A DNA stretch of 64,000 nucleotides from Crossaster papposus (taxonomy: Eukaryota > Echinodermata > Asteroidea > Velatida > Solasteridae): the NCBI GenBank assembly GCA_037893245.1, contig JBAIAA010000012.1, positions 1-64,000 of the forward strand, in the 5' to 3' direction. Shown one piece after another: positions 37,601 through 49,561 of this stretch. Position numbers and translations under genes: made by a program. The stretch's first letter is position 1; each line of letters starts with the position of its first letter. Under the pieces are notes generated by a model, which was given only the letters and a program-made list of their open reading frames with translations, did not search any database and was not told the DNA's origin.

Positions 37601-39118
37601 TATGTAAAGGGAAAGAAGTGTGCATAAGAAATATGTAAAGGGAAAGAAGTGTGCATAAGAAATATGTAAAGGGAAAGAAGTGTGCATAAGAAATATGTAA
37701 AGGGAAAGAAGTGTGCATAAGAAATATGTAAAGGGAAAGAAGTGTGCATAAGAAATATGTAAAGGGAAAGAAGTGTGCATAAGAAATATGTAAAGGGAAA
37801 GAAGTGTGCATAAGAAATATGTAAAGAAAGAAGTGTGCATAAGAAATATGTAAAGGGAAAGAAGTGTGCATAAGAAATATGTAAAGGGAAAGAAGTGTGC
37901 ATAAGAAATATGTAAAGGGAAAGAAGTGTGCATAAGAAATATGTAAAGGGAAAGAAGTGTGCATAAGAAATATGTAAAGGGAAAGAAGTGTGCATAAGAA
38001 ATATGTAAAGGGAAAGAAGTGTGCATAAGAAATATGTAAAGGGAAAGAAGTGTGCATAAGAAATATGTAAAGGGAAAGAAGTGTGCATAAGAAATATGTA
38101 AAGGGAAAGAAGTGTGCATAAGAAATATGTAAAGGGAAAGAAGTGTGCATAAGAAATATGTAAAGGGAAAGAAGTGTGCATAAGAAATATGTAAAGGGAA
38201 AGAAGTGTGCATAAGAAATATGTAAAGGGAAAGAAGTGTGCATAAGAAATATGTAAAGGGAAAGAAGTGTGCATAAGAAATATGTAAAGGGAAAGAAGTG
38301 TGCATAAGAAATATGTAAAGGGAAAGAAGTGTGCATAAGAAATATGTAAAGGGAAAGAAGTGTGCATAAGAAATATGTAAAGGGAAAGAAGTGTGCATAA
38401 GAAATATGTAAAGGGAAAGAAGTGTGCATAAGAAATATGTAAAGGGAAAGAAGTGTGCATAAGAAATATGTAAAGGGAAAGAAGTGTGCATAAGAAATAT
38501 GTAAAGGGAAAGAAGTGTGCATAAGAAATATGTAAAGGGAAAGAAGTGTGCATAAGAAATATGTAAAGGGAAAGAAGTGTGCATAAGAAATATGTAAAGG
38601 GAAAGAAGTGTGCATAAGAAATATGTAAAGGGAAAGAAGTGTGCATAAGAAATATGTAAAGGGAAAGAAGTGTGCATAAGAAATATGTAAAGGGAAAGAA
38701 GTGTGCATAAGAAATATGTAAAGGGAAAGAAGTGTGCATAAGAAATATGTAAAGGGAAAGAAGTGTGCATAAGAAATATGTAAAGGGAAAGAAGTGTGCA
38801 TAAGAAATATGTAAAGGGAAAGAAGTGTGCATAAGAAATATGTAAAGGGAAAGAAGTGTGCATAAGAAATATGTAAAGGGAAAGAAGTGTGCATAAGAAA
38901 TATGTAAAGGGAAAGAAGTGTGCATAAGAAATATGTAAAGGGAAAGAAGTGTGCATAAGAAATATGTAAAGGGAAAGAAGTGTGCATAAGAAATATGTAA
39001 AGGGAAAGAAGTGTGCATAAGAAATATGTAAAGGGAAAGAAGTGTGCATAAGAAATATGTAAAGGGAAAGAAGTGTGCATAAGAAATATGTAAAGGGAAA
39101 GAAGTGTGCATAAGAAAT
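34605..39118 (+). repeat. Homogeneous monomer tract 2, no blocks
   Basis: About 145 nearly perfect consensus monomers. The only clear departure is a 27-bp unit missing four bases (GTAAAGAAAGAAG) at about 37821-37833. A one-base-short CATAGAAAT monomer lies upstream at 34121. Like 6864-11482, this lack of variation contrasts with the flanking arrays. Confidence 0.93.
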
Positions 39119-39146
39119 AAAGAAAGATGTGGAAAGCCGAGTAAAT
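39119..39146 (+). repeat. Degenerate CTCGAG block (about 28 of 36 bp)
   Basis: The sequence aligns to the block with several gaps: AAAGAAAGATGTGG matches AAACACATGATGTGG, AAAGCC matches AACAAGCCC, and GAGTAAAT matches GAGTTAAAT. The CTCGAG palindrome is lost. It sits in the usual register between AGAAAT and ATGT. It is the only badly damaged copy in the window. Confidence 0.8.
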
Positions 39147-39260
39147 ATGTAAAGGGAGTTGTGCTTATGAATGTATGTAAATGGAAAGAAGTGTGCATAA
39201 GAAATATGTAAAGGGAAAGGAAGGGTGGCATAAGAAATATGTAAAGGTGAAAGAAGTGTG
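39147..39260 (+). repeat. Corrupted monomers inside homogeneous tract
   Basis: Three to four consecutive monomers carry many small indels and substitutions: GGGAGTTGTGCTTATGAATGTATGT, given here only as a description of positions 39154-39178, then GAAAGGAAGGGTGGC near 39217-39231 and AAAGGTGAAAG near 39245. Perfect monomers resume at once. The mixed indel pattern resembles uncorrected long-read error rather than satellite divergence. Confidence 0.75.
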
Positions 39261-40727
39261 CATAAGAAATATGTAAAGGGAAAGAAGTGTGCATAAGAAA
39301 TATGTAAAGGGAAAGAAGTGTGCATAAGAAATATGTAAAGGGAAAGAAGTGTGCATAAGAAATATGTAAAGGGAAAGAAGTGTGCATAAGAAATATGTAA
39401 AGGGAAAGAAGTGTGCATAAGAAATATGTAAAGGGAAAGAAGTGTGCATAAGAAATATGTAAAGGGAAAGAAGTGTGCATAAGAAATATGTAAAGGGAAA
39501 GAAGTGTGCATAAGAAATATGTAAAGGGAAAGAAGTGTGCATAAGAAATATGTAAAGGGAAAGAAGTGTGCATAAGAAATATGTAAAGGGAAAGAAGTGT
39601 GCATAAGAAATATGTAAAGGGAAAGAAGTGTGCATAAGAAATATGTAAAGGGAAAGAAGTGTGCATAAGAAATATGTAAAGGGAAAGAAGTGTGCATAAG
39701 AAATATGTAAAGGGAAAGAAGTGTGCATAAGAAATATGTAAAGGGAAAGAAGTGTGCATAAGAAATATGTAAAGGGAAAGAAGTGTGCATAAGAAATATG
39801 TAAAGGGAAAGAAGTGTGCATAAGAAATATGTAAAGGGAAAGAAGTGTGCATAAGAAATATGTAAAGGGAAAGAAGTGTGCATAAGAAATATGTAAAGGG
39901 AAAGAAGTGTGCATAAGAAATATGTAAAGGGAAAGAAGTGTGCATAAGAAATATGTAAAGGGAAAGAAGTGTGCATAAGAAATATGTAAAGGGAAAGAAG
40001 TGTGCATAAGAAATATGTAAAGGGAAAGAAGTGTGCATAAGAAATATGTAAAGGGAAAGAAGTGTGCATAAGAAATATGTAAAGGGAAAGAAGTGTGCAT
40101 AAGAAATATGTAAAGGGAAAGAAGTGTGCATAAGAAATATGTAAAGGGAAAGAAGTGTGCATAAGAAATATGTAAAGGGAAAGAAGTGTGCATAAGAAAT
40201 ATGTAAAGGGAAAGAAGTGTGCATAAGAAATATGTAAAGGGAAAGAAGTGTGCATAAGAAATATGTAAAGGGAAAGAAGTGTGCATAAGAAATATGTAAA
40301 GGGAAAGAAGTGTGCATAAGAAATATGTAAAGGGAAAGAAGTGTGCATAAGAAATATGTAAAGGGAAAGAAGTGTGCATAAGAAATATGTAAAGGGAAAG
40401 AAGTGTGCATAAGAAATATGTAAAGGGAAAGAAGTGTGCATAAGAAATATGTAAAGGGAAAGAAGTGTGCATAAGAAATATGTAAAGGGAAAGAAGTGTG
40501 CATAAGAAATATGTAAAGGGAAAGAAGTGTGCATAAGAAATATGTAAAGGGAAAGAAGTGTGCATAAGAAATATGTAAAGGGAAAGAAGTGTGCATAAGA
40601 AATATGTAAGGGGAAAGAAGTGTGCATAAGAAATATGTAAAGGGAAAGAAGTGTGAATAAGAAATATGTAAAGGGAAAGAAGTGTGCATAAGAAATATGT
40701 AAAGGGAAAGAAGTGTGCATAAGAAAT
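39261..40727 (+). repeat. Homogeneous monomer tract 2, continued
   Basis: Perfect consensus monomers run to about 40605. Then come GTAAGGGGAAAG (about 40607) and GTGAATAAG (about 40650), two variants also found together near 296-310, before the block cluster begins. Confidence 0.9.
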
Positions 40728-41021
40728 AAACACATGATGTGGGAACAAGCCCTCGAGTTAAATATGTAACGGGAAAGAAGTGTGCATAAGAAATATGTAA
40801 AGGGAAAGAAGTGTGCATAAGAAATATGTAAAGGGAAAGAAGTGTGCATAAGAAATAAACACATGATGTGGGAACAAGCCCTCGAGTTAAATATGTAAAG
40901 GGAAAGAAGTGTGCATAAGAAATATGTAAAGGGAAAGAAGTGTGCATAAGAAATATGTAAAGGGAAAGAAGTGTGCATAAGAAATAAACACATGATGTGG
41001 GAACAAGCCCTCGAGTTAAAT
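40728..41021 (+). repeat. Cluster of three A-type blocks at 129-bp spacing
   Basis: Blocks start at 40728, 40857 and 40986, each separated by three monomers. This is a small tandem repeat of 129 bp, a composite unit of one block plus three monomers. The first monomer after 40763 reads AACGGGAAAG, a private change. Confidence 0.95.
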
Positions 41022-42599
41022 ATGTAAAGGGAAAGAAGTGTGCATAAGAAATATGTAAAGGGAAAGAAGTGTGCATAAGAAATATGTAAAGGGAAAGAAG
41101 TGTGCATAAGAAATATGTAAAGGGAAAGAAGTGTGCATAAGAAATATGTAAAGGGAAAGAAGTGTGCATAAGAAATATGTAAAGGGAAAGAAGTGTGCAT
41201 AAGAAATATGTAAAGGGAAAGAAGTGTGCATAAGAAATATGTAAAGGGAAAGAAGTGTGCATAAGAAATATGTAAAGGGAAAGAAGTGTGCATAAGAAAT
41301 ATGTAAAGGGAAAGAAGTGTGCATAAGAAATATGTAAAGGGAAAGAAGTGTGCATAAGAAATATGTAAAGGGAAAGAAGTGTGCATAAGAAATAATAAAG
41401 GGAAAGAAGTGTGCATAAGAAATATGTAAAGGAAAAGAAGGGTGCATAAGAAATATGTAAAGGGAAAGAAGTGTGCATAATAAATATGTAAAGGGAAAGA
41501 AGTGTGCATAAGAAATATGTAAAGGGAAAGAAGTGTGCATAAGAAATATGTAAAGGGAAAGAAGTGTGCATAAGAAATATGTAAAGGGAAAGAAGTGTGC
41601 ATAAGAAATATGTAAAGGGAAAGAAGTGTGCATAAGAAATATGTAAAGGGAAAGAAGTGTGCATAAGAAATATGTAAAGGGAAAGAAGTGTGCATAAGAA
41701 ATATGTAAAGGGAAAGAAGTGTGCATAAGAAATATGTAAAGGGAAAGAAGTGTGCATTAGAAAAATGTAAAGGGAAAGAAGTGTGCATAAGAAATAATAA
41801 AGGGAAAGAAGTGTGCATAAAAAATATGTAAAGGGAAAGAAGTGTGCATAAGAAATATGTAAAGGGAAAGAAGTGTGCATAAGAAATATGTAAAGGGAAA
41901 GAAGTGTGCATAATAAATATGTAAAGGGAAAGAAGTGTGCATAATAAATATGTAAAGGGAAAGAAGTGTGCATAATAAATATGTAAAGGAAAAGAAGTGT
42001 GCATAATAAATATGTAAAGGGAAAGAAGTGTGCATAATAAATATGTAAAGGGAAAGAAGTGTGCATAAGAAATATGTAAAGGGAAAGAAGTGTGCATAAG
42101 AAATATGTAAAGGGAAAGAAGTGTGCATAAGAAATATGTAAAGGGAAAGAAGTGTGCATAAGAAATATGTAAAGGGAAAGAAGTGTGCATAAGAAATATG
42201 TAAAGGGAAAGAAGTGTGCATAAGAAATATGTAAAGGGAAAGAAGTGTGCATAAGAAATATGTAAAGGGAAAGAAGTGTGCATAAGAAATATGTAAAGGG
42301 AAAGAAGTGTGCATAAGAAATATGTAAAGGGAAAGAAGTGTGCATAAGAAATATGTAAAGGGAAAGAAGTGTGCATAAGAAATATGTAAAGGGAAAGAAG
42401 TGTGCATAAGAAATATGTAAAGGGAAAGAAGTGTGCATAAGAAATATGTAAAGGGAAAGAAGTGTGCATAAGAAAAATGTAAAGGGAAAGAAGTGTGCAT
42501 AAGAAATAATAAAGAGAAAGAAGTGTGCATAAAAAATATGTAAAGGGAAAGAAGTGTGCATAAGAAATATGTAAAGGGAAAGAAGTGTGCATACGAAAT
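41022..42599 (+). repeat. Block-free array with recurrent 30-bp units
   Basis: Monomers with the shortened junction AGAAATAATAAAGG occur near 41391, 41798 and 42505 (the last as AATAATAAAGAG). Each accompanies AGAAAAATG, CATAAAAAAT or CATAATAAAT neighbours, suggesting an older higher-order repeat. No gene seen. Confidence 0.85.
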
Positions 42600-42635
42600 A
42601 AACACATGATGTCGGGACAAGCCCTCGAGTTAAAT
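42600..42635 (+). repeat. CTCGAG block, type B
   Basis: Second isolated B-type block outside the left domain, preceded by CATACG. Units of the AATAATAAAGG kind lie upstream. A one-base-short monomer (ATGTAAGGGAAAG) follows near 42885. Confidence 0.94.
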
Positions 42636-43037
42636 ATGTAAAGGGAAAGAAGTGTGCATAAGAAATATGTAAAGGGAAAGAAGTGTGCATAAGAAATATG
42701 TAAAGGGAAAGAAGTGTGCATAAGAAATATGTAAAGGGAAAGAAGTGTGCATAAGAAATATGTAAAGGGAAAGAAGTGTGCATAAGAAATATGTAAAGGA
42801 AAAGAAGTGTGCATAATAAATATGTAAAGGGAAAGAAGTGTGCATAAGAAATATGTAAAGGGAAAGAAGTGTGCATAATAAATATGTAAGGGAAAGAAGT
42901 GTGCATAAGAAATATGTAAAGGGAAAGAAGTGTGCATAAGAAATATGTAAAGGGAAAGAAGTGTGCATAAGAAATATGTAAAGGGAAAGAAGTGTGCATA
43001 AGAAATATGTAAAATAAAAGAAGTGTGCATAAGAAAT

Positions 43038-45728
43038 AAACACATGATGTGGGAACAAGCCCTCGAGTTAAATATGTAAAGGGAAATAAGTGTGCATAAG
43101 AAATATGTAAATGGAAAGAAGTGTGCATAAGAAATATGTAAAGGGAAAGAAGTGTGCATAAGAAATATGTAAAGGGAAAGAAGTGTGCATAAGAAATATG
43201 TAAAGGGAAAGAAGTGTGCATAAGAAATATGTAAAGGGAAAGAAGTGTGCATAAGAAATATGTAAAGGGAAAGAAGTGTGCATAAGAAATATGTAAAGGG
43301 AAAGAAGTGTGCATAAGAAATATGTAAAGGGAAAGAAGTGTGCATAAGAAATATGTAAAGGGAAAGAAGTGTGCATACGAAATATGTAAAGGGAAAGAAG
43401 TGTGCATAAGAAATATGTAAAGGGAAAGAAGTGTGCATAAGAAATATGTAAAGGGAAAGAAGTGTGCATAAGAAATATGTAAAGGGAAAGAAGTGTGCAT
43501 AAGAAATATGTAAAGGGAAAGAAGTGTGCATAAGAAATATGTAAAGGGAAAGAAGTGTGCATAAGAAATATGTAAAGGGAAAGAAGTGTGCATAAGAAAT
43601 ATGTAAAGGGAAAGAAGTGTGCATAAGAAATATGTAAAGGAAAAGATGTGTGCATAAGAAATATGTAAAGGGAAAGAAGTGTGCATAAGAAATATGTAAA
43701 GGGAAAGAAGTGTGCATAAGAAATATGTAAAGGGAAAGAAGTGTGCATAAGAAATATGTAAAGGGAAAGAAGTGTGCATACGAAATATGTAAAGGGAAAG
43801 AAGTGTGCATACGAAATAAACACATGATGTGGGAACAAGCCCTCGAGTTAAATATGTAAAGGGAAATAAGTGTGCATAAGAAATATGTAAATGGAAAGAA
43901 GTGTGCATAAGAAATATGTAAAGGGAAAGAAGTGTGCATAAGAAATATGTAAAGGGAAAGAAGTGTGCATAAGAAATATGTAAAGGGAAAGAAGTGTGCA
44001 TAAGAAATATGTAAAGGGAAAGAAGTGTGCATAAGAAATATGTAAAGGGAAAGAAGTGTGCATAAGAAATATGTAAAGGGAAAGAAGTGTGCATAAGAAA
44101 TATGTAAAGGGAAAGAAGTGTGCATAAGAAATATGTAAAGGGAAAGAAGTGTGCATAAGAAATATGTAAAGGGAAAGAAGTGTGAATAAGAAATATGTAA
44201 AGGGAAAGAAGTGTGCATAAGAAATATGTAAAGGGAAAGAAGTGTGCATAAGAAATATGTAAAGGGAAAGAAGTGTGCATAAGAAATATGTAAAGGGAAA
44301 GAAGTGTGCATAAGAAATATGTAAAGGGAAAGAAGTGTGCATACGAAATATGTAAAGGGAAAGAAGTGTGCATAAGAAATATGTAAAGGGAAAGAAGTGT
44401 GCATAAGAAATATGTAAAGGGAAAGAAGTGTGCATACGAAATATGTAAAGGGAAAGAAGTGTGCATAAGAAATATGTAAAGGGAAAGAAGTGTGCATAAG
44501 AAATATGTAAAGGGAAAGAAGTGTGCATAAGAAATATGTAAAGGGAAAGAAGTGTGCATAAGAAATATGTAAAGGGAAAGAAGTGTGCATAAGAAATATG
44601 TAAAGGGAAAGAAGTGTGCATAAGAAATATGTAAAGGGAAAGAAGTGTGCATAAGAAATATGTAAAGGGAAAGAAGTGTGCATAAGAAATAAACACATGA
44701 TGTGGGAACAAGCCCTCGAGTTAAATATGTAAAGGGAAAGAAGTGTGCATCAGAAATATGTAAAGGGAAAGAAGTGTGCATAAGAAATATGTAAAGGGAA
44801 AGAAGTGTGCATAAGAAATATGTAAAGGGAAAGAAGTGTGCATAAGAAATATGTAAAGGGAAAGAAGTGTGCATAAGAAATATGTAAAGGGAAAGAAGTG
44901 TGCATAAGAAATATGTAAAGGGAAAGAAGTGTGCATAAGAAATATGTAAAGGGAAAGAAGTGTGCATAAGAAATATGTAAAGGGAAAGAAGTGTGCATAA
45001 GAAATATGTAAAGGGAAAGAAGTGTGCATAAGAAATATGTAAAGGGAAAGAAGTGTGCATAAGAAATATGTAAAGGGAAAGAAGTGTGCATAAGAAATAT
45101 GTAAAGGGAAAGAAGTGTGCATAAGAAATATGTAAAGGGAAAGAAGTGTGCATAAGAAATATGTAAAGGGAAAGAAGTGTGCATAAGAAATATGTAAAGG
45201 GAAAGAAGTGTGCATAAGAAATATGTAAAGGGAAAGAAGTGTGCATAAGAAATATGTAAAGGGAAAGAAGTGTGCATAAGAAATATGTAAAGGGAAAGAA
45301 GTGTGCATAAGAAATATGTAAAGGGAAAGAAGTGTGCATACGAAATATGTAAAGGGAAAGAAGTGTGCATAAGAAATATGTAAAGGGAAAGAAGTGTGCA
45401 TAAGAAATATGTAAAGGGAAAGAAGTGTGCATAAGAAATATGTAAAGGGAAAGAAGTGTGCATAAGAAATATGTAAAGGGAAAGAAGTGTGCATAAGAAA
45501 TATGTAAAGGGAAAGAAGTGTGCATAAGAAATATGTAAAGGGAAAGAAGTGTGCATAAGAAATAAACACATGATGTGGGAACAAGCCCTCGAGTTAAATA
45601 TGTAAAGGGAAAGAAGTGTGCATCAGAAATATGTAAAGGGAAAGAAGTGTGCATAAGAAATATGTAAAGGGAAAGAAGTGTGCATAAGAAATAAACACAT
45701 GATGTGGGAACAAGCCCTCGAGTTAAAT
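43038..45728 (+). repeat. Five A-type blocks in a 0.8-0.9 kb higher-order repeat
   Basis: Blocks start at 43038, 43818, 44691, 45564 and 45693, giving spacings of 780, 873, 873 and 129 bp (24, 27, 27 and 3 monomers plus 36). The first two are each followed by GGGAAATAAG and then AAATGG. The third and fourth are each followed by a CATCAG monomer (44748, 45621). Adjacent units are thus recent tandem copies of each other. Confidence 0.92.
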
Positions 45729-48580
45729 ATGTAAAGGGAAAGAAGTGTGCATAAGAAATATGTAAAGGGAAAGAAGTGTGCATAAGAAATATGTAAAGGG
45801 AAAGAAGTGTGCATAAGAAATATGTAAAGGGAAAGAAGTGTGCATAAGAAATATGTAAAGGGAAAGAAGTGTGCATAAGAAATAAGTAAAGGGAAAGAAG
45901 TGTGCATAAGAAATATGTAAAGGGAAAGAAGTGTGCATAAGAAAAAATTTAAAGGGAAAGAAGTGTGCATAAGAAATATGTAAAGGGAAAGAAGTGTGCA
46001 TACGAAATATGTAAAGGGAAAGAAGTGTGCATAATAAATATGTAAAGGGAAAGAAGTGTGCATAAGAAATATGTAAAGGGAAAGAAGTGTGCATGAGAAA
46101 TATGTAAAGGGAAAGAAGTGTGCATAAGAAATATGTAAAGGAAAAGAAGTGTGCATAATAAATATGTAAAGGGAAAGAAGTGTGCATAAGACATAATAAA
46201 GGGAAAGAAGTGTGCATAAGAAATATGTAAAGGGAAAGAAGTGTGCATAAGAAATATGTAAAGGGAAAGAAGTGTGCATAAGAAATATGTAAAGGGAAAG
46301 AAGTGTGCATAAGAAATATGTAAAGGGAAAGAAGTGTGCATAAGAAATATGTAAAGGGAAAGAAGTGTGCATAAGAAATATGTAAAGGGAAAGAAGTGTG
46401 CATAAGAAATATGTAAAGGGAAAGAAGTGTGCATAAGAAATATGTAAAGGGAAAGAAGTGTGCATAAGAAATATGTAAAGGGAAAGAAGTGTGCATAAGA
46501 AATATGTAAAGGGAAAGAAGTGTGCATAAGAAATATGTAAAGGGAAAGAAGTGTGCATAAGAAATATGTAAAGGGAAAGAAGTGTGCATAAGAAATATGT
46601 AAAGGGAAAGAAGTGTGCATAAGAAATATGTAAAGGGAAAGAAGTGTGCATAAGAAATATGTAAAGGGAAAGAAGTGTGCATAAGAAATATGTAAAGGGA
46701 AAGAAGTGTGCATAAGAAATATGTAAAGAGAAAGAAGTGTGCATAAGAAATATGTAAAGGGAAAGAAGTGTGCATAAGAAATATGTAAAGGGAAAGAAGT
46801 GTGCATAAGAAATATGTAAAGGGAAAGAAGTGTGCATAAGAAATATGTAAAGGGAAAGAAGTGTGCATAAGAAATATGTAAAGGGAAAGAAGTGTGCATA
46901 AGAAATATGTAAAGGGAAAGAAGTGTGCATAAGAAATATGTAAAGGGAAAGAAGTGTGCATAAGAAATATGTAAAGGGAAAGAAGTGTGCATAAGAAATA
47001 TGTAAAGGGAGAGAAGTGTGCATAAGAAATATGTAAAGGGAAAGAAGTGTGCATAAGAAATATGTAAAGGGAAAGAAGTGTGCATAAGAAATATGTAAAG
47101 GGAAAGAAGTGTGCATAAGAAATATGTAAAGAGAAAGAAGTGTGCATAAGAAATATGTAAAGGGAAAGAAGTGTGCATAAGAAATATGTAAAGGGAAAGA
47201 AGTGTGCATAAGAAATATGTAAAGGGAAAGAAGTGTGCATAAGAAATATGTAAAGGGAAAGAAGTGTGCATAAGAAATATGTAAAGGGAAAAAAGTGTGC
47301 TTAAGAAATATGTAAAGGGAAAGAAGTGTGCATAAGAAATATGTAAAGGGAAAGAAGTGTGCATAAGAAATATGTAAAGGGAAAGAAGTGTGCATAAGAA
47401 ATATGTAAAGGGAAAGAAGTGTGCATAAGAAATATGTAAAGGGAAAGAAGTGTGCATAAGAAATATGTAAAGGGAAAGAAGTGTGCATAAGAAATATGTA
47501 AAGGGAAAGAAGTGTGCATAAGAAATATGTAAAGGGAAAGAAGTGTGCATAAGAAATATGTAAAGGGAAAGAAGTGTGCATAAGAAATATGTAAAGAGAA
47601 AGAAGTGTGCATAAGAAATATGTAAAGGGAAAGAAGTGTGCATAAGAAATATGTAAAGGGAAAGAAGTGTGCATAAGAAATATGTAAAGGGAAAGAAGTG
47701 TGCATAAGAAATATGTAAAGGGAAAGAAGTGTGCATAAGAAATATGTAAAGGGAAAGAAGTGTGCATAAGAAATATGTAAAGGGAAAGAAGTGTGCATAA
47801 GAAATATGTAAAGGGAAAGAAGTGTGCATAAGAAATATGTAAAGGGAAAGAAGTGTGCATAAGAAATATGTAAAGGGAAAGAAGTGTGCATAAGAAATAT
47901 GTAAAGGGAAAGAAGTGTGCATAAGAAATATGTAAAGGGAAAGAAGTGTGCATAAGAAATATGTAAAGGGAAAGAAGTGTGCATAAGAAATATGTAAAGG
48001 GAAAGAAGTGTGCATAAGAAATATGTAAAGGGAAAGAAGTGTGCATAAGAAATATGTAAAGGGAAAGAAGTGTGCATAAGAAATATGTAAAGGGAAAGAA
48101 GTGTGCTTAAGAAATATGTAAAGGGAAAGAAGTGTGCATAAGAAATATGTAAAGGGAAAGAAGTGTGCATAAGAAATATGTAAAGGGAAAGAAGTGTGCA
48201 TAAGAAATATGTAAAGGGAAAGAAGTGTGCATAAGAAATATGTAAAGGGAAAGAAGTGTGCATAAGAAATATGTAAAGGGAAAGAAGTGTGCATACGAAA
48301 TATGTAAAGGGAAAGAAGTGTGCATAAGAAATATGTAAAGGGAAAGAAGTGTGCATAAGAAATATGTAAAGGGAAAGAAGTGTGCATAAGAAATATGTAA
48401 AGGGAAAGAAGTGTGCATAAGAAATATGTAAAGGGAAAGAATTGTGCATAAGAAATATGTAAAGGGAAAGAAGTGTGCATAAGAAATATGTAAAGGGAAA
48501 GAAGTGTGCATAAGAAATATGTAAAGGGAAAGAAGTGTGCATAAGAAATATGTAAAGGGAAAGAAGTGTGCATTAGAAAT
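45729..48580 (+). repeat. Block-free variant-rich monomer array
   Basis: About 2.85 kb of monomers. There is a one-base-long unit (GAAAAAATTTAAAG, about 45941-45954), a short AATAATAAAGG-type unit near 46194 (written ACATAATAAAGG), CATGAG near 46094, and GCTTAAG near 47309 and 48106. No gene or other feature seen. Confidence 0.88.
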
Positions 48581-49561
48581 AAACACATGATGTGGGAACA
48601 AGCCCTCGAGTTAAATATGTAAAGGGAAAGAAGTGTGCATAAGAAATATGTAAAGGGAAAGAAGTGTGCATAAGAAATATGTAAAGGGAAAGAAGTGTGC
48701 ATAAGAAATATGTAAAGGGAAAGAAGTGTGCATAAGAAATATGTAAAGGGAAAGAAGTGTGCATAAGAAATAAGTAAAGGGAAAGAAGTGTGCATAAGAA
48801 ATATGTAAAGGGAAAGAAGTGTGCATAAGAAATATTTAAAGGGAAAGAAGTGTGCATAAGAAATATGTAAAGGGAAAGAAGTGTGCATAAGAAATATGTA
48901 AAGGGAAAGAAGTGTGCATAAGAAATATGTAAAGGGAAAGAAGTGTGCATTAGAAATAAACACATGATGTGGGAACAAGCCCTCGAGTTAAATATGTAAA
49001 GGGAAAGAAGTGTGCATAAGAAATATGTAAAGGGAAAGAAGTGTGCATAAGAAATATGTAAAGGGAAAGAAGTGTGCATAAGAAATATGTAAAGGGAAAG
49101 AAGTGTGCATAAGAAATATGTAAAGGGAAAGAAGTGTGCATAAGAAATGTGTAAAGGGAAAGAAGTGTGCATAAGAAATAAACACATGATGTGGGAACAA
49201 GCCCTCGAGTTAAATATGTAAAGGGAAAGAAGTGTGCATAAGAAATATGTAAAGGGAAAGAGGTGTGCATAAGAAATATGTAAAGGGAAAGAAGTGTGCA
49301 TAAGAAATATGTAAAGGGAAAGAAGTGTGCATAAGAAATAAGTAAAGGGAAAGAAGTGTGCATAAGAAATATGTAAAGGGAAAGAAGTGTGCATAAGAAA
49401 TATGTAAAGGGAAAGAAGTGTGCATAAGAAATATGTAAAGGGAAAGAAGTGTGCATAAGAAATATGTAAAGGGAAAGAAGTGTGCATAAGAAATATGTAA
49501 AGGGAAAGAAGTGTGCATTAGAAATAAACACATGATGTGGGAACAAGCCCTCGAGTTAAAT
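48581..49561 (+). repeat. Four-block module, copy 1 (spacings 377-222-346)
   Basis: Blocks at 48581, 48958, 49180 and 49526. The same spacing series recurs at 52475 (offset 3,894 bp) and 54396 (offset 5,815 bp), and each copy carries the AAATAAGTAAAG and AAATATTTAAAG monomers between its first two blocks. Confidence 0.92.
48958..49215 (+). repeat. 222-bp cassette (first of 15): CATTAG block to AAATGTGT block
   Basis: One block preceded by CATTAGAAAT is followed 222 bp (six monomers) later by a block whose preceding full monomer ends AAATGTGT. The second monomer after that second block usually reads GAAAGAGGTG. The 222-bp arrangement recurs with first blocks at 49996, 51349, 52852, 53420, 54773, 55341, 56911, 58233, 58899, 59467, 60283, 61285, 62194 and 63547. 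Confidence 0.92.

Noticed and set aside
39119-39260. Unique single-copy sequence or a gene remnant interrupting the array
   Set aside because: Every piece can be aligned to the block or monomer with small indels, so it is damaged repeat, not foreign sequence.
31351-45876. Minus-strand open frame of about 4,841 codons, and dozens of others of 70 to 3,566 codons
   Set aside because: They follow from a stop-free monomer whose length is not a multiple of 3. All three frames give the same cycle, starts are block-derived TTG or internal ATG codons, and ends are the TTA of a block or of a CATTAG or GCTTAAG variant. There is no promoter, domain, or codon pattern distinct from the DNA repeat.
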